A stretch of 64,000 nt of DNA from NCBI RefSeq assembly GCF_900143565.1, contig NZ_FREX01000012.1, positions 62,001 through 126,000 on the forward strand. The letters run 5' to 3'. Below, one piece after another: positions 1 through 7,962 of this stretch. A program made the position numbers and the translations under genes. This DNA is from Pseudovibrio sp. Alg231-02. Its GTDB lineage: Bacteria; Pseudomonadota; Alphaproteobacteria; Rhizobiales; Stappiaceae. The notes beneath the pieces are model-generated. The model ran no database searches, had not been told where the DNA came from, and worked only from the letters and a program-made list of their open reading frames with translations. The stretch's first letter is position 1. Each line of letters opens with the position of its first letter.

Positions 1-266
1 TGGTCATGTTGGTGCGCTCAGATATGAGCAAACGCCCGCAATACGCGCCATGGCTGGCGTCCCTATGGGTCGCTCCCGAGCATCAGGGAAAAGGTATCGG
101 CTCCCGGCTGACGAAGGAGCTGGAGACACTCGCTTTGAGCGATGGCACACCACATCTCTATCTCTTCGCAAAGCTCAGCCTGCGCGGGTTTTATGAAGGT
201 TTGGGCTGGCTGTGCATTGAAGACGATGTGAGTGGAGTAGATATTTTCCGCAAGCAATTAAGCTGA
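1..266 (+). CDS. GNAT-family N-acetyltransferase, C-terminal part (left edge)
   Basis: The reading frame is open to the left edge, so only the last ~87 residues are present. The segment WVAPEHQGKGIGSRL is the acetyl-CoA pyrophosphate-binding motif A of GNAT enzymes (Q/R-x-x-G-x-G/A), and FYEGLGW is the usual C-terminal beta-bulge motif. The family transfers an acetyl group from acetyl-CoA to an amine; the substrate cannot be told. A Met lies at position 6, but a complete GNAT needs about 60-80 more residues before motif A, so this is a truncated gene and not a short one. It converges on, and overlaps by 76 nt, the next GNAT gene on the minus strand. Confidence 0.85.
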   Translation, partial: VMLVRSDMSKRPQYAPWLASLWVAPEHQGKGIGSRLTKELETLALSDGTPHLYLFAKLSLRGFYEGLGWLCIEDDVSGVDIFRKQLS

Positions 267-697
267 AGCCGCTTCATCAGCACCTTATGCAATCCAGGCC
301 CATAGCCATCCGTCTCAACGGACTCAGCGACAAACCCCATTCTCTCATAGAAGGGACATGTATGCTGCGAGGTATCGATGTAAACCGCCTGATCCGGATA
401 GTCTTCGGCAATACACGCAAGCCGGAATTGCACGAGCGTCCTGCCAATTCCCTGACTGTGGAGTTCACGGCGCACCATTCCCCAAGTCAGCCCACCCCCT
501 TTAGCGTTCAGGCAATACCCGCCAGCAGCAACAATCACTCCATCTCGCTCAACGACAAAGTACGGATCATCAAGCCTTTCCAGGTCCTGGCTGTATTCTT
601 CCAGCTCAGTCTCCATGAAATACTTGGGAACGTTTCCCTTAAAGATCTCAAGGCATGCATCGTAATCAGCTGTTTGATACCTGCGAAAGTCCATCAC
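191..697 (-). CDS. GNAT-family N-acetyltransferase
   Basis: A 168-residue GNAT protein of usual length. The N-terminus (MDFRRYQTADYDACLEIF) is the typical first strand and helix; RRELHSQGIGRTLV is the acetyl-CoA-binding motif A, followed by FYERMGF near residue 120. Substrate unknown. The start codon overlaps the end of the upstream GNAT gene by 4 nt (ATGA), which suggests translational coupling. The C-terminal ~20 residues are low complexity (Ser/Thr/Pro) and overlap the 3' end of the opposing GNAT gene, so this tail may be a recent extension by read-through past an older stop. This is inference from the overlap only. Confidence 0.85.
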   Translation of the reverse strand: MMDFRRYQTADYDACLEIFKGNVPKYFMETELEEYSQDLERLDDPYFVVERDGVIVAAGGYCLNAKGGGLTWGMVRRELHSQGIGRTLVQFRLACIAEDYPDQAVYIDTSQHTCPFYERMGFVAESVETDGYGPGLHKVLMKRLQLNCLRKISTPLTSSSMHSQPKPS

Positions 698-1167
698 ACG
701 GTCCTGGGTGGTCTCGGTTCTAAAACATATCGCATGACAGGCAGTTTTCGCCCTTCAGGAAGCGAAGGTTGATACCCAACTTCCTTTGCTCCCATACGCT
801 CATAAAACCCTTTGGCGTGAGGATCAGAGACGATCACTAACTCTGACATCTGTTGAGCTTGCAGCCAGTTCTGTATGAAACCAAACATAATCCGCCCGGC
901 TCCCTTACCCATCAATTCCGGTAAGACCCAAAAATCTTCAAGCTCGCAGCACTGCTCTGCATCAACGGAAATTGAGAAGACACCAGCAATCCGGCCCTCT
1001 GTTTCCAAGATCCAGAAATGCCTGCTTGCCAGAACAACCTCATCAACGATCAGATCAGGCAGCCAGACATCCATCATCTCCTGCGAATAGCCCCAATGGC
1101 CTTTCGCTGAGAGGATAACCTCGTTCATTTCCGAAATATGCTGCGCTCTGGCCCTGATAATATTCAA
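694..1167 (-). CDS. GNAT-family N-acetyltransferase
   Basis: A 157-residue single-domain GNAT. The segment LEDFWVLPELMGKGAGRIMF carries motif A (L-M-G-K-G-A-G), and HAKGFYERMGAKEVG is the C-terminal FYE-x-x-G motif. The enzyme would acetylate a small amine or peptide N-terminus; nothing in the sequence fixes the substrate. It is the first gene of a two-gene minus-strand unit with the GNAT at 191-697, joined by a 4-nt ATGA overlap. The two proteins differ clearly outside the cofactor motif, so they are not a very recent tandem duplication. Confidence 0.85.
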   Translation of the reverse strand: MNIIRARAQHISEMNEVILSAKGHWGYSQEMMDVWLPDLIVDEVVLASRHFWILETEGRIAGVFSISVDAEQCCELEDFWVLPELMGKGAGRIMFGFIQNWLQAQQMSELVIVSDPHAKGFYERMGAKEVGYQPSLPEGRKLPVMRYVLEPRPPRTV

Positions 1168-1236
1168 GTTCAGGCCTCCTTAGATGGAGAAGACTAAACA
1201 TCTCACGCAAGCTGACACAATCCAATGAGCCCGGAC

Positions 1237-3069
1237 TTATGCTCCGTATTGCCCTCGGGTCGGGTCTGCCACATCAATAATGCGTAAGGATGGTTTCGCT
1301 TGCCCCTGCCACGTATCAACACTCAAACTACCAGCAATATGCAGGGGCTTGCCGCGGGCTTGTAAGAGCGCCTTCCCGTGAGGCTGGTCTTCGGCTTTAA
1401 AAGCAATCGCCTTGAGGTTCGTTCCCTCATTGCCACCAAGCGTCACACTCACATGACCTTGCCCAACCACCTTGGAAAATTTGATCGGCACAGATGGCAA
1501 GGCAAAGACAGGTTCTGCGTGCGAAGCACCATAAGGTCCTGCCTGTTCCAGTATATCCAGCAGGCTCAGGTTTGCACCGGCAGGCGTCAGCACACCATCA
1601 ATAGTGAGTTCATGGTCAGCAGAGGCCTGCTCCACATCCTCACTCAACTGCTCGCTCAGGAAGGCCTCAAACTCAGGCACTTTTGCCTTTTCAATGGTCA
1701 GCCCTGCCGCCATTGCGTGTCCACCGCCTTTGACAAGCAAACCCGCCTCAACAGCTGCACGAACCGCAGAGCCCAGATCAACACCAATGATTGAACGGCC
1801 TGAGCCAGTGCCCAAACCCTTTTCATTAAACGCCATAGCAAAAGCAGGCCGGCGATAACGCTCTTTCAGCCGCGAGGCGATCAATCCAACGACACCCGGA
1901 TGCCAGCCGTCTGCTCCCGTCAAAAGCACGGCAGGAGGAACAGTGACCTCCATTTTCTGGAACGCCTGCCCCTCACCTTCTTCCAACATCACGGCTTCCA
2001 TGGCCTGACGTTCCTGGTTGAGCCGTTCCAGCGTTGCTGCAATGCGCTCCCCCTCCGCCCGATCATCAGAGGAAAGCAATTTCATGCCGAGCGCTGAATC
2101 GCCAATTCGTCCACCCGCATTGATGCGCGGCCCAAGCATGTAGCCCAGATGGTACGGCGTCGGTTTTCCGCTCAGCCGGGAGATATCAGCAAGACAGGAA
2201 AGGCCAATGTTCTCACGCCGTGCCATCACTTTAAGGCCCTGCACCACATAAGCACGGTTCAGTCCCTTCAGCGGCACAACATCACAAACAGTCCCAAGCG
2301 CAACAAGATCGAGAAGGTCCATAAGCCGGGGCTCAGCGCGCTGCGCAAAAGCACCACGCCGCCTCAACTCCCGGTTCAAACCAACAAGGAACAGGAAGGT
2401 GACACCCACAGCTGCCAGATGGCCTTGTCCAGACAAGTCATCCTGCCGGTTGGCATTCACTAGCGCATGAACTTCCGGAAAGCTCTCATCTACCTGATGG
2501 TGATCCAACACCACCACTTCCAGTCCGATCCGCTTGGCTTCATCAAACGCTTCAAACGACGTGGAACCACAGTCTACTGTGACTAGCAACCGTGCCCCAC
2601 CTGCATGAAGCTGATTGATTGCCGTTGGATTTGGCCCATAACCATCAATGATGCGGTCCGGGATATAGACATCCGGCTCCGCTCCAAGCTGCATCAAGTA
2701 GCGCTTGAGCAAAGCAGAGGACGTCGCCCCATCTACATCGTAGTCACCAAAGATCGCAATCTTAACGCCAGCTTGCAACGCATCTGCAACGCGTGCGCAG
2801 GCCTTATCCATATCCACCAGTTTAGAAGGATCCGGCATCAAATCTTTAAGGGAAGGATTTAAGAACCCGGAAGCCTCTTCCAACGCTACATTGCGCCCGG
2901 CAAGCACACGGCCAACCACTTCAGGCAGATCGGTTCTTTGAGCAATGGCCAGTGCTTGTGAGAGCCCCTGATCATCAAGCCGCTCGCGCCACATACGCGC
3001 GCTCAAAGACTTTTTGACACCAAGAACGACACGCCGCTCGGCACTGGATGCATCCAACGTCATAACCAT
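1237..3069 (-). CDS. recJ: Single-stranded-DNA-specific exonuclease RecJ
   Basis: A 610-residue protein of normal RecJ length. It degrades single-stranded DNA 5' to 3' in recombinational and mismatch repair in the cytoplasm. The DHH phosphoesterase core is visible: FGDYDVDGATS (motif I, around residue 107), VTVDCGS, and VVLDHHQ (DHH, about residue 190), all metal ligands. The DHHA1 domain follows with GSGRSI and KGGGHAMAAG (about residue 445), then the OB-fold RecJ-type C-terminus. Start codons at residues 1 and 3 are both possible. It lies downstream of glpX on the same strand, 97 nt away with a hairpin between, so it may have its own promoter. Confidence 0.97.
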   Translation of the reverse strand: MVMTLDASSAERRVVLGVKKSLSARMWRERLDDQGLSQALAIAQRTDLPEVVGRVLAGRNVALEEASGFLNPSLKDLMPDPSKLVDMDKACARVADALQAGVKIAIFGDYDVDGATSSALLKRYLMQLGAEPDVYIPDRIIDGYGPNPTAINQLHAGGARLLVTVDCGSTSFEAFDEAKRIGLEVVVLDHHQVDESFPEVHALVNANRQDDLSGQGHLAAVGVTFLFLVGLNRELRRRGAFAQRAEPRLMDLLDLVALGTVCDVVPLKGLNRAYVVQGLKVMARRENIGLSCLADISRLSGKPTPYHLGYMLGPRINAGGRIGDSALGMKLLSSDDRAEGERIAATLERLNQERQAMEAVMLEEGEGQAFQKMEVTVPPAVLLTGADGWHPGVVGLIASRLKERYRRPAFAMAFNEKGLGTGSGRSIIGVDLGSAVRAAVEAGLLVKGGGHAMAAGLTIEKAKVPEFEAFLSEQLSEDVEQASADHELTIDGVLTPAGANLSLLDILEQAGPYGASHAEPVFALPSVPIKFSKVVGQGHVSVTLGGNEGTNLKAIAFKAEDQPHGKALLQARGKPLHIAGSLSVDTWQGQAKPSLRIIDVADPTRGQYGA

Positions 3070-3101
3070 AGAAAGAAACTGCCCGGATTCTCGTATAAAA
3101 G

Positions 3102-3133
3102 CAAAAGGGGCGAGTGCTCAACACACCCGCCCA
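3102..3133 (-). terminator. Probable intrinsic terminator after glpX
   Basis: On the minus strand the arms GGGCGGGTG (3132-3124) and CACTCGCCC (3116-3108) form an 8-bp stem with one mismatch, followed by a short run of four U residues. It sits just downstream of the glpX stop codon and upstream of recJ. The short U-tract makes it a moderate call. Confidence 0.5.
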
Positions 3134-3165
3134 CTCTATTTATCTAGCTTGAAGGAAGCGCTAAA

Positions 3166-4161
3166 TCAATCCAGATGGAATTTTTCCAACTGGGTATGCT
3201 TCGCTTCAATGAAACGAACAGTACCGGTCGTGGAGCGCATCACAACAGTGTGGGTGGTGATGTTATCACGGCCCAGCTTCACACCCTTCAGGAAGTTACC
3301 AGTTGTCACACCGGTCGCAGCAAACAGAACGTCTCCGCCAGCCATTTCTTCCATGGTGTATTTGCGGTTGATATCGTCAATACCCATGCGGCCTGCGCGT
3401 TCAACCTGCTCTTCACGAGTGATCACCAGACGGCCCTGCATCTGACCACCAATACAGCGCAGAGCTGCAGCAGCCAAAACGCCCTCAGGTGCACCACCAA
3501 TACCAACATAAAGATCGATACCGGTCTCTTCAGGGTCAGTGGTGTAAATGATGCCAGCGACATCACCATCACCAATCAGGAAGATGGAAGCACCGGTCGC
3601 ACGGATGTCGTCAATCAGCTTGGCGTGACGCGGACGGTCCAGCACACAGACGGTTACGTCTTTCACTTCACAGCCTTTTGCTTTCGCAACAGCTGCAAGG
3701 TTTTCCTGAATTGGGCGATCCAGATCGATGGTACCCTCAGGATACCCCGGACCAATCGCGATCTTATCCATGTAGCTATCAGGTGCGTTCAGCAAGCCGC
3801 CTTCTGGTGCCAGCGCGATAACAGCAATGGAGTTTGGCATGTTCTTCGCACAGATCGTGGTACCTTCCAGCGGATCAAGTGCGATATCAACCTTTGGCCC
3901 GTCTTTTGTGCCAACCTTTTCGCCAATGTAGAGCATTGGCGCTTCATCACGCTCCCCTTCACCAATCACGACAGTACCGTCGATTGGCAGCTGGTTCAGT
4001 TCGCGGCGCATTGCGTCCACAGCAGCCTGGTCAGCTGCCTTTTCATCGCCCCGCCCACGAAGACGTGCTGCAGATACAGCAGCACGTTCCGTAACGCGTG
4101 CAAGTTCCAGTGTCAGAATACGGTCAAGAACGTCAGTTGCGTCCTGATGACTATCCGCCAT
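3166..4161 (-). CDS. glpX: Class II fructose-1,6-bisphosphatase
   Basis: A 331-residue GlpX-family phosphatase of normal length that removes the 1-phosphate from fructose 1,6-bisphosphate in gluconeogenesis or, in autotrophs, the Calvin cycle. The signature motifs are all present: VVIGEGERDEAPMLYIGE (about residues 64-81) and DIALDPLEGTT (about 92-102) supply the metal ligands, and the GDGDVAG and GIGGAPEG segments form the sugar-phosphate site. Some GlpX proteins in alphaproteobacteria also act on sedoheptulose 1,7-bisphosphate; that cannot be decided here. It follows hom on the same strand with a 46-nt gap, an arrangement common in alphaproteobacteria. Confidence 0.97.
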   Translation of the reverse strand: MADSHQDATDVLDRILTLELARVTERAAVSAARLRGRGDEKAADQAAVDAMRRELNQLPIDGTVVIGEGERDEAPMLYIGEKVGTKDGPKVDIALDPLEGTTICAKNMPNSIAVIALAPEGGLLNAPDSYMDKIAIGPGYPEGTIDLDRPIQENLAAVAKAKGCEVKDVTVCVLDRPRHAKLIDDIRATGASIFLIGDGDVAGIIYTTDPEETGIDLYVGIGGAPEGVLAAAALRCIGGQMQGRLVITREEQVERAGRMGIDDINRKYTMEEMAGGDVLFAATGVTTGNFLKGVKLGRDNITTHTVVMRSTTGTVRFIEAKHTQLEKFHLD

Positions 4162-4207
4162 TTAAACCTCTCGGGTGTCCTGTTTTCACGTTAAACGTGA
4201 GGAAGTA

Positions 4208-5533
4208 TTATTTCAGGTTCTCAATTCGTAACATCTGAGGCTTACCAGAAGTTACTTTTTCAGCAGCAATCGCATCCAGAGCTTCGCGCACAGCCAATTC
4301 AGTGGTCTCATGCGTGATAAGGATAACACTTCGCGGTGCTGCAGGATCGCTTACACCATCCTTATCATTTCTGGAATGCGGTCCACGTTGGACAATAGAC
4401 TCAAGTGAGATCCCTTTGTCCGCCATACAGCGCGCAATTGTGGCAAAAGTACCGGCTACGTCCAACACAGCCAGACGAATATAGTAACCACCTTCATGCG
4501 CTCGCATACGCGCTGGAACATAATCTGCAAGTGTTGTCGCAGACTGACTAAACACCGGCAGAGAAACATCACGTGCAATATCGACCAGATCGGAGATCAC
4601 AGAGGATGCTGTTGCATCACCGCCTGCCCCCGGACCAACCAGCACCACTTCACCAACTGCATCACCATCAACAGCAACGGCGTTCAACACACCATCAATG
4701 CGAGCGATTGCAGAAGACTTCGGCACCATGGTCGGGTGCACGCGCTGTTCGATCCCTGTATCAGTGCGCTGAGCAACACCCAGCAGCTTGATCCGGTAAC
4801 CCAGCTCATCCGCAGCGCGAATATCAGCCGTCGTAATGGAAGTGATCCCTTCCACATAGATCGCATCTGCATTCACTTCACAGCCAAACGCAAGGCTGGT
4901 CAGCAGAGCAAGCTTGTGTGCGGTATCAAAACCTTCGATGTCAAAGGTTGGATCAGCCTCCGCATATCCAAGACGCTGCGCATCAGCAAGACACTCAGCA
5001 AACGACAAGCCTTCCTGCTCCATCCGCGTGAGGATGTAGTTACAAGTGCCGTTCATGATGCCGTAAACGCGGGACACATCATTGCCCGCAAGGCTCTCAC
5101 GCATGGTCTTGATGATTGGAATACCACCAGCGGCGGCAGCCTCGTAGTTGAGGCTCACACCTTTGGCTTCTGCAAGGTGAGAGAACGCAACCGCGTGCTT
5201 CGCCAAGAGCGCCTTATTAGCTGTGACGACGTGCTTACCGGTTTCTAGCGCAGTGCGAACACTCACCTCAGCCGGACCGTCTTCACCACCAATCAACTCC
5301 ACAAAAACATCAATCCCGTCGAACTTGGCAAGTTCAACGGGATCTTCAAACCAGGTCAATCCATCCAGATTAACACCACGATCTTTAGAGCGGCTGCGAG
5401 CACTCACAGCCACTACTTTGATAGGTCGGCCACATCGATTGGCAAGAACATTCGCCTTGGCCTCGAGGATACGCACCAACGAAGCACCGACGGTTCCTAG
5501 ACCAGCAACGCCAACTTTCAAAATATCAGTCAT
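4208..5533 (-). CDS. hom: Homoserine dehydrogenase
   Basis: A 441-residue enzyme reducing aspartate-4-semialdehyde to homoserine, the branch-point step to threonine, isoleucine and methionine. The N-terminal NAD(P)-binding motif GVAGLGTVGASLV is at residues 8-20. The catalytic domain includes NYEAAAAGGIPII, MNGTCNYILT and the signature around YAEADPTFDIEGFDTAHKLA. A C-terminal ACT domain (about residues 350-435, beginning at YYIRLAVLDVAGTFA) is the usual threonine feedback site. It is 31 nt downstream of the aminotransferase and 46 nt upstream of glpX. No strong Shine-Dalgarno sequence precedes the ATG, which fits translational coupling to the upstream gene. Confidence 0.97.
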   Translation of the reverse strand: MTDILKVGVAGLGTVGASLVRILEAKANVLANRCGRPIKVVAVSARSRSKDRGVNLDGLTWFEDPVELAKFDGIDVFVELIGGEDGPAEVSVRTALETGKHVVTANKALLAKHAVAFSHLAEAKGVSLNYEAAAAGGIPIIKTMRESLAGNDVSRVYGIMNGTCNYILTRMEQEGLSFAECLADAQRLGYAEADPTFDIEGFDTAHKLALLTSLAFGCEVNADAIYVEGITSITTADIRAADELGYRIKLLGVAQRTDTGIEQRVHPTMVPKSSAIARIDGVLNAVAVDGDAVGEVVLVGPGAGGDATASSVISDLVDIARDVSLPVFSQSATTLADYVPARMRAHEGGYYIRLAVLDVAGTFATIARCMADKGISLESIVQRGPHSRNDKDGVSDPAAPRSVILITHETTELAVREALDAIAAEKVTSGKPQMLRIENLK

Positions 5534-5557
5534 AAATACCCAGTATCTGTAGGTGGG

Positions 5558-5575
5558 CGGGCGCCTAAGCGCCCG
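5558..5575 (-). other. Hairpin at the alaC-hom junction
   Basis: A perfect 7-bp inverted repeat (CGGGCGC / GCGCCCG with loop ctaa) overlaps the stop codon of the aminotransferase gene and lies 25 nt before the hom start. There is no U-tract, so it is not an ordinary terminator. It may be an mRNA processing or stability element between two genes of the same transcript (inference). Confidence 0.45.
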
Positions 5576-6776
5576 ATTTACTCAATTCCTCAGAATTGCT
5601 GCCCGCGTCTTCAAAAAACTTCCGAATGCCACGTGCGGCCTGTCTGATACGCTGTTCGTTTTCAACCAGACCGATACGCACAAAACCTTCACCGTGTTCA
5701 CCAAAGCCGATTCCCGGAGCAACCGCCACATCTGCCTTTTCAATAAGCAGCTTGGAGAACTCCAAAGATCCTAGATGTTTGAACTGGTCTGGAATTGGAG
5801 CCCAGGCAAACATGGATGCTTCCGGAGCAGGAATATCCCAACCAGCGCGTCCAAATGAGTCGATCAGCACATCACGGCGCTTCTTATAGATCTCGCGAGT
5901 TTCACGAATGCAGTCATCTGATCCGTTCAGCGCAGACGCAGCTGCCACCTGAATTGGAGTGAACGCACCATAATCCAGATAGGACTTCACGCGAGCAAGA
6001 GCCGCAATCAGACGTTCATTACCAACTGCAAAGCCCATACGCCACCCCGGCATGGAGAAGGTTTTGGACAAAGAGGTAAACTCAACAGCAATATCCATTG
6101 CCCCCTCTACCTGCAGGATGCTCGGAGGAGGAACATCACCAAAGTAGATTTCGGAGTACGCCAGATCAGAAAGCACGTAGATTTCGTGTTTACGCGCAAA
6201 GGCAACCACATCGCGATAGAAATCCAGATCAGCAACACTTGCTGTCGGGTTCGCCGGGAAGCACAGAATAATTGCAATTGGCTTCGGAATAGAATGGACC
6301 ACAGCCCGCTCCAGAGCCTCAAACAGCTCAGGACCCGGAGTTGCCGGGATAGACCGCAGCGAACCACCTGCCATCAGGAAGCCAAATGCATGAATTGGGT
6401 AGGATGGATTAGGGACAAGCACCACATCGCCCGGCGCGGTAATCGCCTGAGCCATGTTGGCAAACCCTTCCTTGGACCCCAGTGTCGCAACAACTTGCGT
6501 ATCTGGGTTTAGCTTTACACCAAAGCGACGCTCATAATAGCCAGCCTGTGCCTTACGCAATCCCGGGATCCCTTTGGATGCGGAATAGCGATGTGTGCGC
6601 GGGTTCTGAACAGTCTCCACCAGCTTATCGACAATATGTTGCGGAGTAGGCAAATCTGGGTTGCCCATACCCATGTCGATAATATCGGCGCCTGCCGCTC
6701 GCGCTTTGGCTTTCAGACGATTGACCTGTTCAAAGACATAGGGCGGGAGCCGGCGTGTCTTGTGAAAGTCGTCCAT
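5565..6776 (-). CDS. alaC: Fold-type I aminotransferase (AlaC / LL-DAP aminotransferase-like)
   Basis: A 403-residue class I/II aminotransferase. The PLP lysine lies in SLSKTFSMPGWRMGF (about residues 235-249), with the N-terminal MGNPDLPTP and YSASKGIPGLR segments and the R-x-G-L near the C-terminus (FVRIGL) that binds the substrate carboxylate. Proteins with this pattern upstream of hom in alphaproteobacteria are annotated either as glutamate-pyruvate transaminase AlaC or as LL-diaminopimelate aminotransferase. The AlaC assignment is favoured because a DapL-type enzyme is not expected in a proteobacterium with the succinylase route, but this is inference. Linkage to hom points to a role in the aspartate or alanine families. 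Confidence 0.85.
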   Translation of the reverse strand: MDDFHKTRRLPPYVFEQVNRLKAKARAAGADIIDMGMGNPDLPTPQHIVDKLVETVQNPRTHRYSASKGIPGLRKAQAGYYERRFGVKLNPDTQVVATLGSKEGFANMAQAITAPGDVVLVPNPSYPIHAFGFLMAGGSLRSIPATPGPELFEALERAVVHSIPKPIAIILCFPANPTASVADLDFYRDVVAFARKHEIYVLSDLAYSEIYFGDVPPPSILQVEGAMDIAVEFTSLSKTFSMPGWRMGFAVGNERLIAALARVKSYLDYGAFTPIQVAAASALNGSDDCIRETREIYKKRRDVLIDSFGRAGWDIPAPEASMFAWAPIPDQFKHLGSLEFSKLLIEKADVAVAPGIGFGEHGEGFVRIGLVENEQRIRQAARGIRKFFEDAGSNSEELSKSGA

Positions 6777-6929
6777 GACGCGAGCCTCACTTTCTTCAGT
6801 TTAGCGTTTCAAGCTATATTTTGATTTCTGTTCAAACTTGGTCCCGAGTCATTTCAGCCAAGTTTCCACGGCCTTTTAGCAGGTGCGAACATTTTTCGCA
6901 TCATTCATGAGGGATAAAACCGACATTTT

Positions 6930-6963
6930 TTTAAAGTTTTCAAAGAAGATGTGAAACTTTAAA
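6930..6963. repeat. AT-rich inverted repeat between alaC and the lipoprotein gene
   Basis: TTTAAAGTTT (6930-6939) and AAACTTTAAA (6954-6963) form a perfect 10-bp inverted repeat with a 14-nt loop. It sits between the alaC start and the terminator of the lipoprotein gene, so it could be part of the alaC control region. No function can be assigned. Confidence 0.5.
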
Positions 6964-6969
6964 TCCAAA

Positions 6970-6994
6970 GAAAAAGCCGCAGAATTCTGCGGCT
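6970..6994 (-). terminator. Intrinsic terminator after the lipoprotein gene
   Basis: Perfect 8-bp stem AGCCGCAG / CTGCGGCT with an AATT loop, followed on the minus strand by five U residues (6971-6975 as A on the plus strand). It is about 100 nt downstream of the lipoprotein stop codon and protects alaC from read-through. Confidence 0.8.
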
Positions 6995-7093
6995 AACAAC
7001 GGGATCTACAATTTCAACTTGAGAAATTAGACGGCTTTCACACAAAATGCACAACTAAAGGTGTATTCGCCACATGAAAAATGCGACGAAAGA

Positions 7094-7423
7094 TTATTGC
7101 GCCTGCACATCCTGAGATTGCCCAGCCTGCTCACCAGCAATCGTTTTCAGCTGTTCGGCACTGGACTCAAAGCTCCCACCGAGACCTGCCCTGCGCTTAC
7201 TCTCAGAGGAGATCGCAAGCAGATTGGCTTCAGAAGCCGCACGCTGTTCTGGGGAAAGCAAATCGCTGGAAACTTCTGGCGGCAGTTCAGCCACACCAGT
7301 CTGCTTTGCGCCGTTGCCTTTTTCGATGGCCTCGTAAACCGTCAAAGATTCGCCAAATGCACAACCGCCAACAAAACCTGCCAGCACAACTGCACAGCAA
7401 ACTCGTTGAAACTTAAGCAACAT
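7094..7423 (-). CDS. Small predicted lipoprotein, function unknown
   Basis: A 109-residue protein with an N-terminal lipoprotein signal: basic start (LLKFQR), hydrophobic core and lipobox FVGGC, giving a lipidated Cys at about residue 21. The mature part is short, rich in Glu, Ser and Ala, and looks largely helical or disordered, with no motif I recognise. The residue after Cys is Ala, so export to the outer membrane is possible. It is a single-gene unit: a strong terminator follows it, and a long intergenic region separates it from the divergent phaC. Codon use and the clean lipobox support a real gene. Confidence 0.75.
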   Translation of the reverse strand: MLLKFQRVCCAVVLAGFVGGCAFGESLTVYEAIEKGNGAKQTGVAELPPEVSSDLLSPEQRAASEANLLAISSESKRRAGLGGSFESSAEQLKTIAGEQAGQSQDVQAQ

Positions 7424-7962
7424 CTGGAACCTCGCGTTTTATCTGATGACGACACAAAAGCAGCGCACATAACTTTATTAAAAATGCACTTAGCAGTTGC
7501 GTCATCCGTAGTCCACATATATTACCCTGTTAACAACACATAGTTTATTACTCTAGGGCAGTTGTCATTTACTGAACACAGAACACGATATACTCAAACC
7601 ATAACCGATAAATATTAAGAAGAAATACTATTATAATTCGGAGTATTCCGAGTTTTCCTCAAGAGTTGAACTCATCCATAAAACTTAAGAATAACCCAAA
7701 ACTTCTCACAGTTCCGCAAAAGCACTTTACTTGCTAAATACCTACTAAGAATCCACCTAAGGACTAAGACAATCAGCATGGATTTTCACGTGCCTGTCAA
7801 AATTCTTAGGGATATACTCATTATGCCGTTTTTGTAGGCTAAGACACCGCCCCATTACGCATGAGTGTATGTGGCATATTTTTGAGCACGATCACGCACA
7901 CCAAATACTATTGGGTCTGGCGAGTATTAATCAGACACCAGATACGAGGACTGAGCAGGCAA
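7424..7962. other. Long AT-rich divergent intergenic region upstream of phaC
   Basis: About 540 nt without a convincing gene. The stretch is much more AT-rich than its surroundings and must hold the promoters of the lipoprotein gene (minus) and phaC (plus). It contains repeated short elements such as CTAAGACA (two copies, near 7766 and 7838) and several TTCTTAG/CTAAGAA-like words in both orientations, but no clear PhaR-type GC-rich site. A small RNA is possible but cannot be shown by eye. Confidence 0.5.

Noticed and set aside
3175-4194. 339-residue open frame on the plus strand across glpX
   Set aside because: Antisense shadow of glpX, which has all GlpX motifs.
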